DNA of 64,000 bases from Chlorokybus atmophyticus (GCA_009103225.1 RHPI01001737.1:508286-572285); one strand, 5' to 3'; counted from the stretch's first letter, positions 23,801 to 37,011 are shown. Notes: generated from the letters alone by a model not told the origin. Translations and numbers: made by a program.

Positions 23801-26800
23801 GGCCAGCATCTGCCAGGTACACCCTGAAACCATGCTTGCGTGGTGCTGTTGTCACGGCAGGTGTTGGTTCATATATAGCGTGCTTGTGTTGCGCAGGGGG
23901 CTTGCGTAAGTATCGCCATTGCAGAAGTTGACCGCCTGCGAACGCGGCTCGAAGGATTCAAGTACCAGGCAAGCTTAACCACAGCTAATGCTTGGATGAA
24001 GCAACGAGTTGGTTGCAGACTGAGTAACCGTTGACGCTGCTTCTTCTGCAGAACCCTTCACTGCTGCTGCAACCGCTAGAGACATCACCACTGTCACTCA
24101 ATGACGTTCCCAAACCGGTAAATGCTTGCATGCAAGCAGGACACCTTGAATCCTGTCGTTTGCCAAGCATGCTGCGGATGCTCTGAGTGCTGTATACAGT
24201 TTCTGCGTGTGCGTGTGCGTGCGTGTGCATGGGTGGGTGTACGATACGAGTATGGGAGCCAACATATAACGCACCATGGCCATGTGCACGCTTGCGGGGG
24301 CATGTGTTGATGGTGGACATTGCTTACAAGCACAAGTGTGGTGTGTGTTACGCGTGCAGGAGCTGGTCATGCGCTGGATCAACCACCACCTGACGCAACT
24401 GGGCCAAGAAACCGTCTCCAACTTCTCCACAGACTTCGCGGACGGGCGGGTGCTTGCGGCGTTGTGTCACATTGCAAATCCAAAAGCGTGCCCGTTGAAA
24501 CACAACACCGATGAGGTGAGGGTTGTGGCGCTGCACATCACACGAGCTTAGAGTCTGCAGTGGGTGTTGACTTGCTGTTCTGTCCCTGATGGAATGGCAA
24601 TTGAGTTAATGCTGCGCATGATGCATAGGCGAGCGGTCGTGCTGTTGCACAGAAGGTGTTGCAGGACATGACCACATTGCTGGGAATGCCGGAGGGTATG
24701 CTGACAGTTGATGACATTCTGGTACGTATTAAACAAAAAGATGTGCCGCTTATGTACAATACGACCTTTTCACCAGCATGTCTAGCCTCAGTGCCCTGGT
24801 GATGCACACTGACTCCTGCTGCATGATGCTGTTCAATCCACAGAATGGCAGCAGTGACCTGCTGTACTCCGCTTGCTGCCACGTGATGGAGTACTTTGGG
24901 TCCCTTGATCGCGCTCCAGCTGACTCAAAAGTCACCGAAGAGCTGGCGAAAGCACAGGTCTATCAGTTGGCATTTGTGACTGTATACATGGAATGTGTCT
25001 GTTTTGCTCATGCGTATGGCAACTTACACACAGGCGGAGGTTGAGCAGTTTGCTCGTCTGGACCTGATGGCCCACCAGAACGCCGCTGGCGCCCTGCAAA
25101 GCTTCATAGCGGCTCTCACAAAGGTGCACTGGCAGACTTTGTCATGGTTCTTTGCTAACACAGTAGTAGCCAACATCAGCTTCTAGCATGCACACACACA
25201 TGCGCAAACCCTCCTGTCCGTTGTCCCACTCAGGTTTGCGAGACTGTGAACGCATATGAACAGAAGCTGCAGGCCGGCCACGCCCTCTTCAAGAAGCTTA
25301 CGCAGGCAGCATCAAGGTCAGAACAAAATTGTGCGGGCTTTTGCACTGCCTGCTTGTAACCAAGCCAACTGGGCACCAATTGTGTCACAGGTACGCGAAG
25401 CACATGTACACGCAGCGTGCGGCAGGAGAAGTGGTGGAGATACTCGCCGCCAAAAGTGCCGACAACTTGGTAAAGCCCTGCAAGTGTAGCACTACTCATA
25501 CAAGACTCAAATGTCATGTCGTGATATAACAACATCTTGCGTCGTATTATAGTTTTCAGCAGCTCGACTAGTGCCCATGCTCGGCACCAAGCCCGAGGAG
25601 CGTGACGCCGCTGTGGTGAAACTGCGCACGGTCTGGCGCCGGTATGGCAAGCAGCTGGGCAAGCTTTTCTCCCGGTACGCTACAGCTGAAGCTTCTACTT
25701 CAGGAAGGTGAGTTGCTGGAAATGCACTTGCAACATAATCCACTTAGCAGTATCATGATAATACCGGTCACTGACCTTGCTGGTTGTGTAATCTTACTGG
25801 GCTTGCCTTTGTGCCCTTGTCGAGCAGGTCAACCACACAGTCAGAGTCAAAGGGGTTGTCCGTGAAGCCGGGCGGGTCTTCCATGCCCGGGTCACCACAG
25901 CCAGGGTACACCAAGTGTCTGTGCATCTATGTCACGCTCAGAGAAGAAGTGATGCACTTACACATGTTGTTGTTCACCTCAGGTCCGGTAGTGTGGCCGC
26001 CTTGCCAATGTCACTGCGGGCGAGCGCGCGTGCACCTCGACGCGGGTTGACGGTGTGGGAGTTCAGAGACTTTGCACGCGACATGCGTCTCGTGCAAGAC
26101 GGCGCGGATAGCATCGCCCTCGAGAAGGCGATTTTTGACACAGGTATGATGTTGCAGAAGTGCACACGCGTATGCAACAGTGTTGACCTCAAACAACCCG
26201 ACGCAGTGGCTCTCAACGACGAGCCCATCGCGCAACCAAACCCAACGCGATCAGGTGAAAGCTCTGTGAAGGATGCGCAGCAGCAAGCGGCTGAATCCGT
26301 TGCGCCCGCAACGCACATCACAGACAAGGACGTGAGTACACATACATGCCACATTGTCTCATCAGCTAACTTGAACCCACAACAATCACACAACTTGCAG
26401 GGTGCGGATGAGGCGAACACCCCGCAGGCGTGGTATAAACGCGCTCCGATCGTGACCAAAGATCAGTGGCCTGAGCTCCTGGTATGTATGCACGCATGGG
26501 GTGGCTGGCATGTCGTGCGCGTTGTGTGTGTACTCGCACCCATGTGTTGCCAACTGCTATGCGTGCCAGCTGCGTGTGGCGGTGTGTTTGGCGAGCGAGG
26601 GCACGTGCTGGGAGCGACTGGAGAGTCTCATCAGCGGGCGGCTGTTGCCGGTCCTGTACAGCAGTGATGCGGGCGGCAAGGGACCTGTACAGGACTTCAG
26701 GAACATGCTCCGTAACATGGTAAGTGTTGGTTAACACACACTTTAAGCTTCAAGTCCATGCCTCAACTTGAGAGAGAACCTGTTTGAGAGTGTAAAGTGA

Positions 26801-27594
26801 ACTCACTGTATGCATACCTAAATCGCACACTCGTTTCTCTAAGCACACACGTAGAGCGGGTCCACTCCAGACTGCCAGTCTTGGTTCCTTGCCACATACA
26901 GTTTGTGGAAAGGAACTATATATATACAGTACCTACATGCAGGATGTGCGACCGGTGTTTGTGGTGCACCACGGCGTGCTGTACGACATATTCACCAACT
27001 ACGCGCGTGGCGAGGACGGGTTGTCTACGAGTTCTGTCTCCTCCACAGCAAGGCTCAGGGGCCGCCTTTCCACTCGCAACCAGATGAATATAACAGTCAC
27101 AACGCAGCCGCTTCTGATGTCTTTTGAAGGCGCGATGCAAGTGCTGCAGGATGTGGGCGCCATTGGACCTCCTTTTACAGAAGAAGACGCTTTGCAGGTA
27201 CTGAAAGCATGGCATGCATGGTTCACACCACATCGAAAGTGCAGCTTGTTCCGTGTTGATGTTTGTTGGACTTTCCAGCAGCAGGATGCAACAATAACAT
27301 GGGATGTGTTTTGCATGCGTGGTGTAGCAGCCAACCTCTGCTTAGTTGAGCGTTTACACACCCACATGCAACTCTGCTTGATGTGTGGTTGTGCCTGCGC
27401 AGTGTTATGACGCGGTTGCTGCCGCCCCGCCAGCGCTCGCTCATGTAGGCCGGAGATCGCTCACGTACACCGAGTGGCTGGAGTTCATATCGACCTGCGC
27501 ACTCATGTGGCGTGCTCACCCGTTCGAGCCGGTGGCCGCGCGCATTGACACATTTATCAAAGAGACATTTGTTCTGCTAAAGGAAGATGGATAA
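20807..27594 (+). CDS. Calponin-homology and coiled-coil cytoskeletal protein
   Basis: Large multi-exon gene, 5' end unresolved. Exons seen include 20807-20899 (VAVYRELCKLLQLDQKG), one from about 21000, one ending near 21739 with a polyalanine run, and then a regular chain from about 21998 to the stop at 27594. Central exons encode helical, Trp-containing segments (AFHIWRAE, LAKWAKFDVSRSFSTWRTW, AVEIWRTKFEETL) like those of centrosomal or flagellar scaffold proteins, then heptad-like helices (GELEAAQVAVEEANERTDKF). A CH domain spans exons 24360-24515, about 24630-24720 and about 24841-24957: ELVMRWINHHL, VSNFSTDFADGRVLAALCH, LTVDDILNGSSDLLYSACCHV. The C-terminal third is helical, with LTVWEFRDFARDM and TYTEWLEFIS. 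A role on microtubules or actin, perhaps in basal bodies or flagella, is inference. No named orthologue recognised. Confidence 0.75.
23579..23612. repeat. Perfect 15-bp inverted repeat in an intron
   Basis: Arms 23579-23593 and 23598-23612 are exact reverse complements around the 4-base loop TGTG. It lies in an intron of the calponin-homology gene. Confidence 0.9.
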
Positions 27595-27898
27595 CAGAAA
27601 GAAACGGGTGCGTGTGCTGTGTGGCAGCACGAGTTGATGTGTACATACTTGACTGCAACATCTTGTGTAATTACACGCAAGCGCATACATGTGTTGAATG
27701 GTTTATGTGTATGGTGTGTGCATACACATGTGCATGTGTATGTGTGCATACGCGTGTGTACGTGAACGTGTGTGTGGGTGTGTAGCTGTATGCATACTCG
27801 TACAAGTATGTTTGACAACAGCAGTTGTGTCCAGACACGAACACAAAGCCCGATATGACGGATGGGCCCGCAAACAGCAACTGCCATATTTACAATGT

Positions 27899-28865
27899 TC
27901 ACGTGTTGAGTGCGGCCTCTGCTGCATGGCCCGGTGCGCCACCTGTGAGCGAGAGGGCCCGCCACAGCTCGCGCCCGAGCAGCGCCTCCCCACCCAGCAG
28001 GAAGGTCAGTGCCCACGGCACCAATACCGCTGCGGACACCGCCGCCCCCATGGCACAGCGCCGCACATCTGGTAGATGCAACACAACACGGTGAGCCAAC
28101 GACAAGTAAACCAGTGAGTCCTACACTTACATAAACGCTTAGCGCATGTGCGAGCTGCTGGTGAGTGAATGAGAGTGTGAGCATGAGGGTCAGTGTGTAA
28201 GAGAGTTGTATAATGTGCGTAGGATACACATATGGGGTCATGCAAGAAAGAGGAGTAAAGCATTTGTCTACTGCTTGCACTGCGCAAGCCGCAATGCACA
28301 ACGAGTGCTGCATGTGTGCACTCCCTTCTTCCCCCATGTTCAATCAAGCGTACATGGTTTGGCGGGGTGTGGGTGGGGAGAGCGAAGAATGGGCCAGAAG
28401 TACGCGCACGCCACGCACCACAACCACGGCAAACCCACGAACCCCGCGTAGTACAGTAGATCAAATTGCAGTTAAGGGGGCAGCATGGCTGACTGAAACA
28501 ACGACACAACATAACACAACGCAGTGCGACCATCATCATCACCACCACAGCAGCAGCAGCAGCAGCAGCGACGACAACACAGCAACCTACACAATACAAA
28601 CAACGACGACGATAGCTTTGGCAACACAGCGTGAAAGCAATTCGTGTAACATTGCTTGAATGCGCTTCACATGAGCACAAGAGTGAGCACTACGCAGGAC
28701 AGTTGAACGTAGTAAGGTTGGGGGGATATTTTTCCTAGCGAGCGGCATGGCCTCCTCGTCGCTGACTCCAGCCTCGCCGTCGATGGTGGGGTGCCAAGGC
28801 TCCGCGTGCAGCACCTCAGCCTCGCCGCTGCCGCCTTGCCTGGCGGCGGGCTCCATCTCGTCCAT
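27899..28865 (-). CDS. Unresolved membrane-protein locus
   Basis: Two minus-strand pieces look coding but are not joined with confidence. The first starts at ATG 28865 with an acidic, soluble N-terminus (MDEMEPAARQGG, GEAGVSDEEAMPLARKN). The second (27899-28105) encodes HLPDVRRCAMGAAVSAAVL and a long hydrophobic stretch up to LTFLLGGEALLG, like two membrane helices of a transporter. The DNA between (28150-28660) is dominated by CA and CAG repeats. Family not recognised. It is divergent from the MRS2 gene at 29190. Confidence 0.35.
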
Positions 28866-29189
28866 GCGGCCTGGAAGCAAGGCACGCCTACCCCTTCTTT
28901 GCTACATCGGCAGTCCTGCCGCCGCCGCCCCGTCCCTTACTTGTAGCTTGGCCTGGCCTGGTTGAATTGCTAGCGCACCGGTATTTCGGATACTGCCGTA
29001 ACCGAGCTCGCTTAGTCCAGTGAGTTGACTTTACATTCATTCAGGACACGGATTCATTGTTTGTGAATCTCAACAGCCCAAACACGGTGATTTGTGACGT
29101 GTTGCGTAACCGCGATACGGACTACGGGATATCCTCGGCCTGATTGCCACACACAACGTGCGTGTCTTGTGGCCTGGCCTGGTCTGGCG

Positions 29190-32100
29190 ATGGCTGTGGC
29201 GGCGGGGTTGTTGTCCGGGGCGGCTGCGGCCGGGCGGCCTTCCTTTCCAGCCGCTGCGTCGGCGCCGACGTCGTCGTACTTGTTGGCGGGGCCTGCCTCC
29301 GCGTGGCGGTGGAGGCAGCAGCCGGAACCTGCGGCGCAGCGAGCATGGCTGTCGCCATCACCGCCGCCTCCACAGCAGCAGCATCGCTATGCATGCAGGT
29401 GGCGGCGCATGCCTGTCACCACCACCTCCGCCTGGACGTCGGAAAAGCGAGGAGGAGGAGCCGGCAGCAGCAACTTTCCGGTGAGCAGCATGCACAGACC
29501 GTCCAGAGCTGCCGGCACGTTGTTGCTTGACACATTGCGTGCTTGTAGTTCTGCTTGCTATTGTGAGTGCGGTGTCATAGCCAACAGCTTTGCTCCAAGC
29601 TGTCTCCAACATGAGCACATGAGCTTGACGAAACACTGGCGCACAGCCTTACTTTGCATGCTTGTGGCTGACTTCTGTTGAAACGCGTTGGTGACTAGTG
29701 CAGCCAATAGCCGTGCTTATGTTTCAAGCATGCGTCTTCCAGTTGTTGCAACAGCAGAACAAGTGTAAGCTACCAGTTCCCCGCCTTTGTCGAGCGAACA
29801 CAATGCACTCGCACACGCACACTCACATATTGGTGGCAAGCAGAAACAGCTGTGCCAGCTCGTACACAGTGAACAGCTGCATCCTGGTTGTCGTCATCAT
29901 TGGCCTTATGATTATCACCATCACCATAGTCACAATTGGCACAACAGGATGGTGTGTATGGGGACACATCCAACGAGTCAAGCGACGATGATGAAGACTG
30001 GTTCCTCGCCAGAGAAGAGGAGGCAGCAGCAGCACTGGAAGAGCGGGCAGGCACGCCATCAACCTCCGCTCCCTCCTCCTCATCAGAAGTCTCGCAAGGG
30101 TCCAACCTATGGAGCCGGCTGGCGGCGGCAGGGCGTGGCGGGGAGGATGGACGGAGACCTGAGGGTGCCCTTGGTGTGTTGGGCCTGCCTCGCCCCGCCG
30201 GACCCGCCTCACGCGTGCGATCACCGCCCTCGCCCGTCCCGCCCGGGGGCAACAGCACCCCGCGACAAACGCCGAGCTACGAGGTGTGTGCTGGGCAAGG
30301 CAGGCGTGACACATAGTGTGTGTTTCTGTAACGTGTTGTCTGACTATCTCAAAGAGCGAGCATCAGCTTTCCGAGCCGTGTGCGTGTATGAGTACCGATG
30401 CACAAGTCTTGCAAGCTTGTGATCATTATAAGCAAGCAGCACAACTTGGTCCTTTGAGTGACTCCCAGTCAGTAGTGACATCGTTTGCTTGTGTGCAGTC
30501 AGTAGCAACACTACTTGTAATGAATCGTCCATCTCAATCAGTTGTCAACAGGTGCTGAGGGTGAAAGCGGACGGCAGCTCAGAGCTTAAGCAATTGGCGA
30601 GGAGGTCGTTGCTGCACTCGAGCGGGCTGCGGCCGCGTGACCTGCGCCACGTGGACCCCTCCCTCGTCATCTACGAGAACTCCCCTGTCGTCCTCGTCCG
30701 CAAGAACGTGTGGCTCGTGTCCGTTGGCCTTGTTCGCGCATGCATTGCTCGCGACTTTGCGCTGCTCTTTGACCCCCATAGGTGAGTTGTCGACAAGCAG
30801 CAAGTAAAGGAGGTGCACAATTTCCTCACACACGCACGCAGCGTACACACAGGCAGAATCATGTGCACGTGCCAATGTACACGGCCTGCCTGCCTGCATG
30901 CACATGTGTTTAGTTTGTTGTGAAGTATCACACATTCGCACAGGCATGCATATATGTATGTGCCCTTGGCCATGTACATGTGCACGCACACATGCATGCG
31001 CATGTACAAAAGCATGCACGTGTACAGAATGCGAGTCGTTCATGTTGCTGTTGTGCTCGTGGCATAACATATGTCCTCGTTTTGTGCGCACAGTGCGAGC
31101 ACAAGGGAGGTGGCAGAGGCGCTCAAGAGCAGGCTGGGCTATTACGGCAGCAACAGCGACAACAGTGACAACGACGGTGCCAATGGTCAGCATGGTGCTG
31201 TGCGCTTTGAGCTCGAGGCGCTGGAGGCCATACTCATGTCCGTCACGCAGGACCTTGACGTGCAGCTCAACCGCATTGCACCTAAGGTGTGCTAACAAGT
31301 TGCCTGTAGTCTTGGTCTGCACAGCCTCTTATCTTGAGGAGAAGAACCAACAACATCATGTCACAAAAGCGCGCATACGCACATGCACAGGCATTCGCAT
31401 GCACGTACGAACACACACTTCTTCTGCAGGTGCAACATCTGCTCAGGCAAGTGCCAGAGCGGCCCAGCCCGGGTCACATAGACGGCTTGCGATCTGCAAA
31501 GCAAAGTCTGGTAAGAGTCACTGGTCACCAGTCATTCACTACTTTGGTCGCTCATCATTTCTCGCTCATCATTCCTTTGCTGTCAAACAATACGCGCAGG
31601 TGGAGATAGGGAGCCATGCTGACTCCCTCCGGCAGATGCTAATGGAGCTGCTGGAGGAGGAGGACGATATTGCCCGCATGGCCGACATGCCTTTTGAACA
31701 ACAAGAGGTTAATGGTTGGCATCGTGAAGAAAGCAAGGACTCTGCACGCTTCGCAGGTGCGTTGGTCAAGTATACATGCATGTTGCACCCCACTTCATAC
31801 AATTGTGCTTCATTTTGTTTCTTTTCATATGCATAGCTGCGTACATTTCATCTTTTGATTGTCTATAATTGGAAGTGTGTTGTTGTTTGTATAACGTTGC
31901 TGTACCTATCAGTATAAGTGTCCCAATCAGTACCAAGCAGCTGTCAGCATGGCTGCACAGCAGTATTGTTGTCGTTGGCAGGATCAGGTGAACTTGACCG
32001 CATTTTGAGATCACCATGTCATCTTGCAGGCATGCAGGAAGAGGAGGTTGAAATGTTGTTGGAGTACTACTTGGAGCGGGCTGTGTCGTGTAACATGGAG

Positions 32101-32525
32101 GCGAGGAAGCTCCTTGCCGAGGCACGTGACATGGAGGCGTCAATCGCTGTCAACATCAGGTGTGTGAGCATGCGTGCGGGTGGTGTCTGCAGGTTGCCAT
32201 ACCAAGTCATTCCCTTGGCATAAGACACGTTGATAGTTTCCAACCTCAAGTGAGTGATTGTGACTGGTTTGCTAGGATTATTGATCAGACCTGTGATTGT
32301 AGTTCGAGGCGGTACGAAGTTCAAAGGCTGGAACTGCTGCTGACACTGGGAACGTTCTCAACGGCGGTGGGGGCGATGATATCCTCCATATTTGGGATGA
32401 ACCTGCAGTCCAAGCTGGAGTATTCCGTCTTCGCCTTCTGGTTCACCACCGCGGCGATCATCATTGGATCCGCCGTGATCTTTGTCTCAATGTACTGGTA
32501 CTTGAAAAAGAAGTCTATTTTGTAA
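29190..32525 (+). CDS. MRS2-like: MRS2/CorA-type magnesium channel (paralogue 1)
   Basis: Mg2+ channel of the CorA superfamily, expected in a mitochondrial or plastid membrane as a pentamer. Eight exons keep phase: 29190-29480, 29948-30283, 30552-30781, 31094-31286, 31430-31510, 31600-31756, 32030-32159, 32303-32525, giving 546 aa. The first 97 residues are Ala/Arg/Ser-rich and transit-like. A disordered acidic and Pro-rich segment follows (about 98-205). The MRS2 core shows GLRPRDLRHVDPSLV, VVLVRKN, LVSVGLVRACI, VRFELEALEAIL, LMELLEEEDDIARM, EVEMLLEYYLERA, then two membrane helices with the FGMNLQ signature (GMN about 504-506). It ends YLKKKSIL. A second copy lies tail to tail 510 bp away. 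Confidence 0.95.
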
Positions 32526-33035
32526 GTACACTGCAGATACATGTACAGGATATGACATGCAGCCTGGGATATATGGCTGTGCCATTCTGAAGTGCCATTC
32601 TGACCTCTACATAGCAAACAGTCCGCATGGAGTGGTCTGCAGGTATTACAAGATTTTGGTTGCCAAAGGTTGCTACGCCCTTGCTGGCGTGGACATCTCT
32701 TCTCATTATGTAATATATGCAGATTAAGGGTGTGAAGTGGAATGCCACTGCACAACAGTTATGTAGGCACAAAACGCAAATGTGTACAGTTGCTAACAAG
32801 CAGCATGGCAAGCAGTCAGCAGCATACAAGCTATGCATGGCAAGCACTCGTGTCATGGGAACATGTGTGCTTGAAAACTTGATTCCTCGCAACTACTCGC
32901 ACCCACCAAGCAGATCTCAATAAATGCATTGCACGATATTGGTGGCAACCGCGAAAAATGACAATACCATAGACACTAGAGACTGTTGTATCAAGGCTGT
33001 ATATCACATGGCTATTTCGGCAGGCAAAGATTTGC

Positions 33036-36000
33036 CTAAAGAATCGCCCTTTTCTTTATGTACCTGATAATCATCCAGAACAGCATCGTGCACCCCACAA
33101 CAATGCCGGCAGTCGTGTACCAGAAAGCCCACTGCGCAGCACACATATTAGTCAACCCCGCTGCTTGCATGACTAGTACCAAGCAGCGCTTACCGCATGC
33201 AACTCCAAACGCGACTGCAGATTCATTCCAAAAATGCCTGCATCGAGGCAAACAACACAGGCGTCAAGTCAGCATGTTGACGCACAGCGGTGAGTAAGCA
33301 TTCCACAACAATAGTAGACCATCATTTGAGTAACAATCACGATGTTAACACCAATGCAGTTCCAGAGCGCAAACTCCTGTGCGCAATACCTGCAATCATT
33401 GCCCCAATCCCAACAGCAAACGCCCCGACAGTCAACAGCAGCTCTAGCCGATTCACCTCGTATCGTCGCGAGCTGTAGCAGAGCATGATTGTTTATATGT
33501 CAGACAACTTTCGTCTGCAAGAGTACAAAGCTGCAACTAGTACATAAGCTGAGGAGCACCTCAAGTGCACGGATATAGATGTTTCCATGTCTCGAGCTAC
33601 GGCCAACAGCTTCTCACACTCCATATGCACAGACACCGCTCGTTCCAAGTAGTACTCCAACAGCAACTCCACCTCCTCTTCCGCTGTGCAACACGCCACA
33701 ACAAGTGAGAATTGATATGGCATTTCGTGACCATCAAGGCTGAAATTACAGCACAATGAACCAAGATGCTGAGGCCGCTCATTTGATTGTGGCATTGAGT
33801 GATGATGCTAATGCTTGCCCCTGATGTTCACCCAAAAGGAGACGCAAATGCAGTCGTACCGGCTGCAGCCATCGCGTCATTCAGCAAAACGGGTGCGGTC
33901 GCCACCTGGGTGCCGTTATGTGACCCTGAGGGCTCCGCTGCATCATGCTGAGATTTGCTGTGCCTCTTCTTCAACTCTTCCTGCAGCGAGCCATTGTCGG
34001 AGCCATCTTCAAACAGCCACCTTGCTCGTCCCGGCCTTTGAAATGTAGCTGCTGCCTGCGCCATCTTCTTGATGTCTCCCTCCTCCTCCAACAGCTCCAG
34101 CAGCATCATGCGTATTGAGTCGGCCCTGGTGCCAATCTCCACCTGCGCAACGACTTCTGCGTGTAAATTCTAGACCACAATCCAACCTACACAACACTTA
34201 CAGCTGCCACATAGACACACAGCCAGTCCTGTACAGTTCGTACCAGTGCCTGCTTGGCTGCACGCAGCCGCTCAATGCCGCCAGGACTCAGCAACACTGG
34301 AAGCTCATTCAGAAGTTTGGTCACCTGCTGACAAAGTGCACAAACCAATGAGCCACAGACGTGCCAAGGGCAAGGTGGTACCCCGGCAATGTAGCTTACA
34401 TCTCCACCCGCATACCTGAGGCGCCACTTTGTTGAGTTGGTTGTCAAGTTCAATCTGTGCCGCCATAAGCGCTGACTCAACTACCTGTGAAGTCAAGTCG
34501 TTTGAGTACTCAGTACTCAAAGGGCAGTACTGGAATCTAACGAACAAAGCAGCAGGCCAGCCAGCAAAAACAATAACCTTTCCACAACATTACCTCCAAC
34601 TCAAACTGCACACGAGTTTCTTGTTGGCTGTATGCCAGCCGCCGCGTCAACGTCTCCAAAGCTGATGTAGTGGCAGGGCTGCAAAGCAAACCAAGGTCAA
34701 TGTCAGCAACTTGTATATCCCAGGACAGATTTGGCTTTTGCATCTCATCATGTGACCAACCAAACAAGCACAAGTACAACAGGCTACCTATTGTGATCAA
34801 AGAACAAGGCGCAGCCCTCTGCAATGACGGCCCTGACAGAGTGTATGCTGATCAGCCAGACGTTCCTCCGGACCTGCAACAGACAACAACCTTAAAACGA
34901 CACATTGATACACAAAGTAGCGCCAACCTTGTACCCAACTCATGGTGTGCTTGTATAAGTTGTAAACGGTTACGCACCAGAATATTTGGAGACGTCTCGT
35001 ACATTGCCATGGAAGGATCAATCCGCCGCAAGTCACGTGGCCGCAGTCCTAAAACAACTACATCAGCTCATGCACACTAACCCTGATTCCCACCTGCCCC
35101 ATCCATAACATGAGAGGCTTGTAATGCTTAGCGCTGCAACCAACAATGCAAACACTGACCTGTTTGCGATAAGAGCTGTCGTCGTGTTACAGTCACAGTC
35201 TTCTGCGAGCCATCAGACTTCAACAACAACACCTGCATCAACGTGAGCATGCCATGCTTGGTACTGGACAATGAAAACACTACTGGCTTGAGATGCTGGA
35301 TAACGTGCTGACACTGCGGCACACTGAGTGGCTCAACCAATGTCTTAGTGTAAGAACCGGACCCCTCCCTCGCAGATTTACCATAGCAATCCGTACTGAC
35401 GCTCCATTGTAGTGGGATCAGTTTGCATGCGCACGTAGTATCCACACACACACGCACACATGTACACACACATATACACGACAATGCATTATTTACACCC
35501 TCAGTTGCTGAGACATGGGGAGAACCGCAGCTGAGGCTTGAAGAGAGACCAGACCCAACCACAGGCTGCAAAGTGACAGATACAGAGTGCTCCTGTACTG
35601 CGAGACATGATGGCAAGAAGACAGTGCGCTCACCTCAAAGGAGACGCGACGATTAAATCGTGACGCCAGCTGATTCACCCTTGACGCGCCGGCATGAAGC
35701 ATGGCGGTGGCATCTGGTGACAACTGGTAAGCGCGGTCCCGGTCTTCCTCATCGTCCCAATGCTTTACGCCCCCAACGTAAGTGGCAGATGCTTGTGTCG
35801 GCTACAAGAACGAGTTTCAGAGTCAACATGTTCAGCTTGCACAGTGTCACACACTTCGCCTGCTGCTGGCCATTCAGCACTACGTAACCACCACTGCATG
35901 CAGCATGAATCAGCGACACAGCTACAAACAAGGTACACTACATCTCGATCTCTGGCAAGAGAGATCTCTTGCCAGATGCACAATATGTCAGCAACGACAT

Positions 36001-36513
36001 CCATCCCTGCCGTGTTCACAATTGAAGACAGATGTGTTCGAAAGTCACCATCGAGCGCAGTGCGGAAGTAAAGAGGCTGGCTCCACAAATTGCGCAATGC
36101 AACAAGCACACAATACATAAACTCTGCTTTGTGCAATCAGACTGAGGTCCAAACAGTTGTGGAGATCATTCACTTGCGTAGATAAGAAACGAACCAGTTG
36201 TTCCCTTTCTGCCGTACTGCAGGATGCCACAATAAGTCAACGCATGTAGGCACGCAAGACGCCAAAGACAGGAGATCACACAAAGGCAGCAGCAGGTCAA
36301 AGAGCCACGCACAGTCCCAACCAACCTGAGACCAGCCCTCCTGTCGTGTTCGTCTGCGCTGCACGCTGACAAGCGTTGCATTTCGCAAAATTGAGGTCCT
36401 GCGAGGCCACTGATGGCCTGACGGCGCCGCACCACGGTGCTGCCGGCGTATGAGCCCCAACCCCTCACGACCAGCGCAGCTACACAGTCCGCCTTCAGCA
36501 AGAGCCGCAACAT
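33036..36513 (-). CDS. MRS2-like: MRS2/CorA-type magnesium channel (paralogue 2)
   Basis: Fourteen exons keep phase: 36326-36513, 36174-36216, 35634-35801, 35160-35232, 34978-35048, 34788-34873, 34594-34678, 34416-34484, 34244-34324, 33860-34142, 33560-33683, 33390-33472, 33194-33237, 33036-33131, giving 497 aa. The N-terminus (MLRLLLKADCVAALVVRGWG, then VVRRRQ) looks like a mitochondrial presequence. Core motifs: GLRPRDLRRIDPSMAMYE; LISIHSVRAVIAEG; LLELLEEEGDIKKM; EVELLLEYYLERA; IAGIFGMNLQ (GMN about 455-457); a final helix and YIKKRAIL. It is the neighbour's paralogue, with more introns and a different N-terminus. The long second intron holds open frames that I judge non-coding. Confidence 0.93.
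35951..35976. repeat. Perfect 12-bp inverted repeat in an MRS2 intron
   Basis: Arms 35951-35962 and 35965-35976 are exact reverse complements around a 2-base loop, in the second intron of MRS2 paralogue 2. Confidence 0.85.
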
Positions 36514-37011
36514 GCTGGCCAACAGTGAGCACTGCCACCCCAGCCATGCCTGGCTGCAGAATTCACCTCTTAGCCTGGGCCACAACACACCCAATCCCGC
36601 TGCTGCAGCTGCTAGATCTTCAGGCGATCCATCGTGTGCAGCCCTCAGCTGACCTTTCCATCAAGCTCTTCGACCTCACAGTGTGACGACCAACCACGCC
36701 GTCAACGCTGCGACTGACGGCGCAACCGAGGCCGCCGTCGCCACGTGGCGCCGCTGCGTCAAGCCAGCTGGCAGTGGCAATTCAATGACGGGAGATTGCT
36801 GGCCGCAATTTTGGCATGCCCGATCAGGAACCGTAAGTCTCGTTTTCTATTTTGCGAACAGCATCGACCGAACTGCAGATCTGGAACTGGGTTGAGAAGT
36901 CAGGCAGGATTTTTGGGCGCCAAAAGTGCTGCCGGCGGCGGCGGCGGCGGTGTTGTCGTAGTTGTCTAGTTGGTCTTACGGGCTGTCATTGTTTTCGGGC
37001 GCTACTGGCAA
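36514..37011. promoter_or_regulatory. Divergent promoter region between MRS2 paralogue 2 and OSB
   Basis: About 500 bp lie between two divergent start codons whose products are both predicted organellar. It includes a GGC repeat (36929-36949). A shared bidirectional promoter is inference from the spacing. Confidence 0.35.

Noticed and set aside
27516-28343. 275-codon minus-strand frame
   Set aside because: Dominated by TG/CA repeat translation (His/Thr/Val/Cys), and it overlaps the end of the calponin-homology gene.
35765-36136. 123-codon minus-strand frame with MYCVLVALRNLWSQPLYF
   Set aside because: It lies wholly within the second intron of MRS2 paralogue 2, and the flanking exons join in phase without it.
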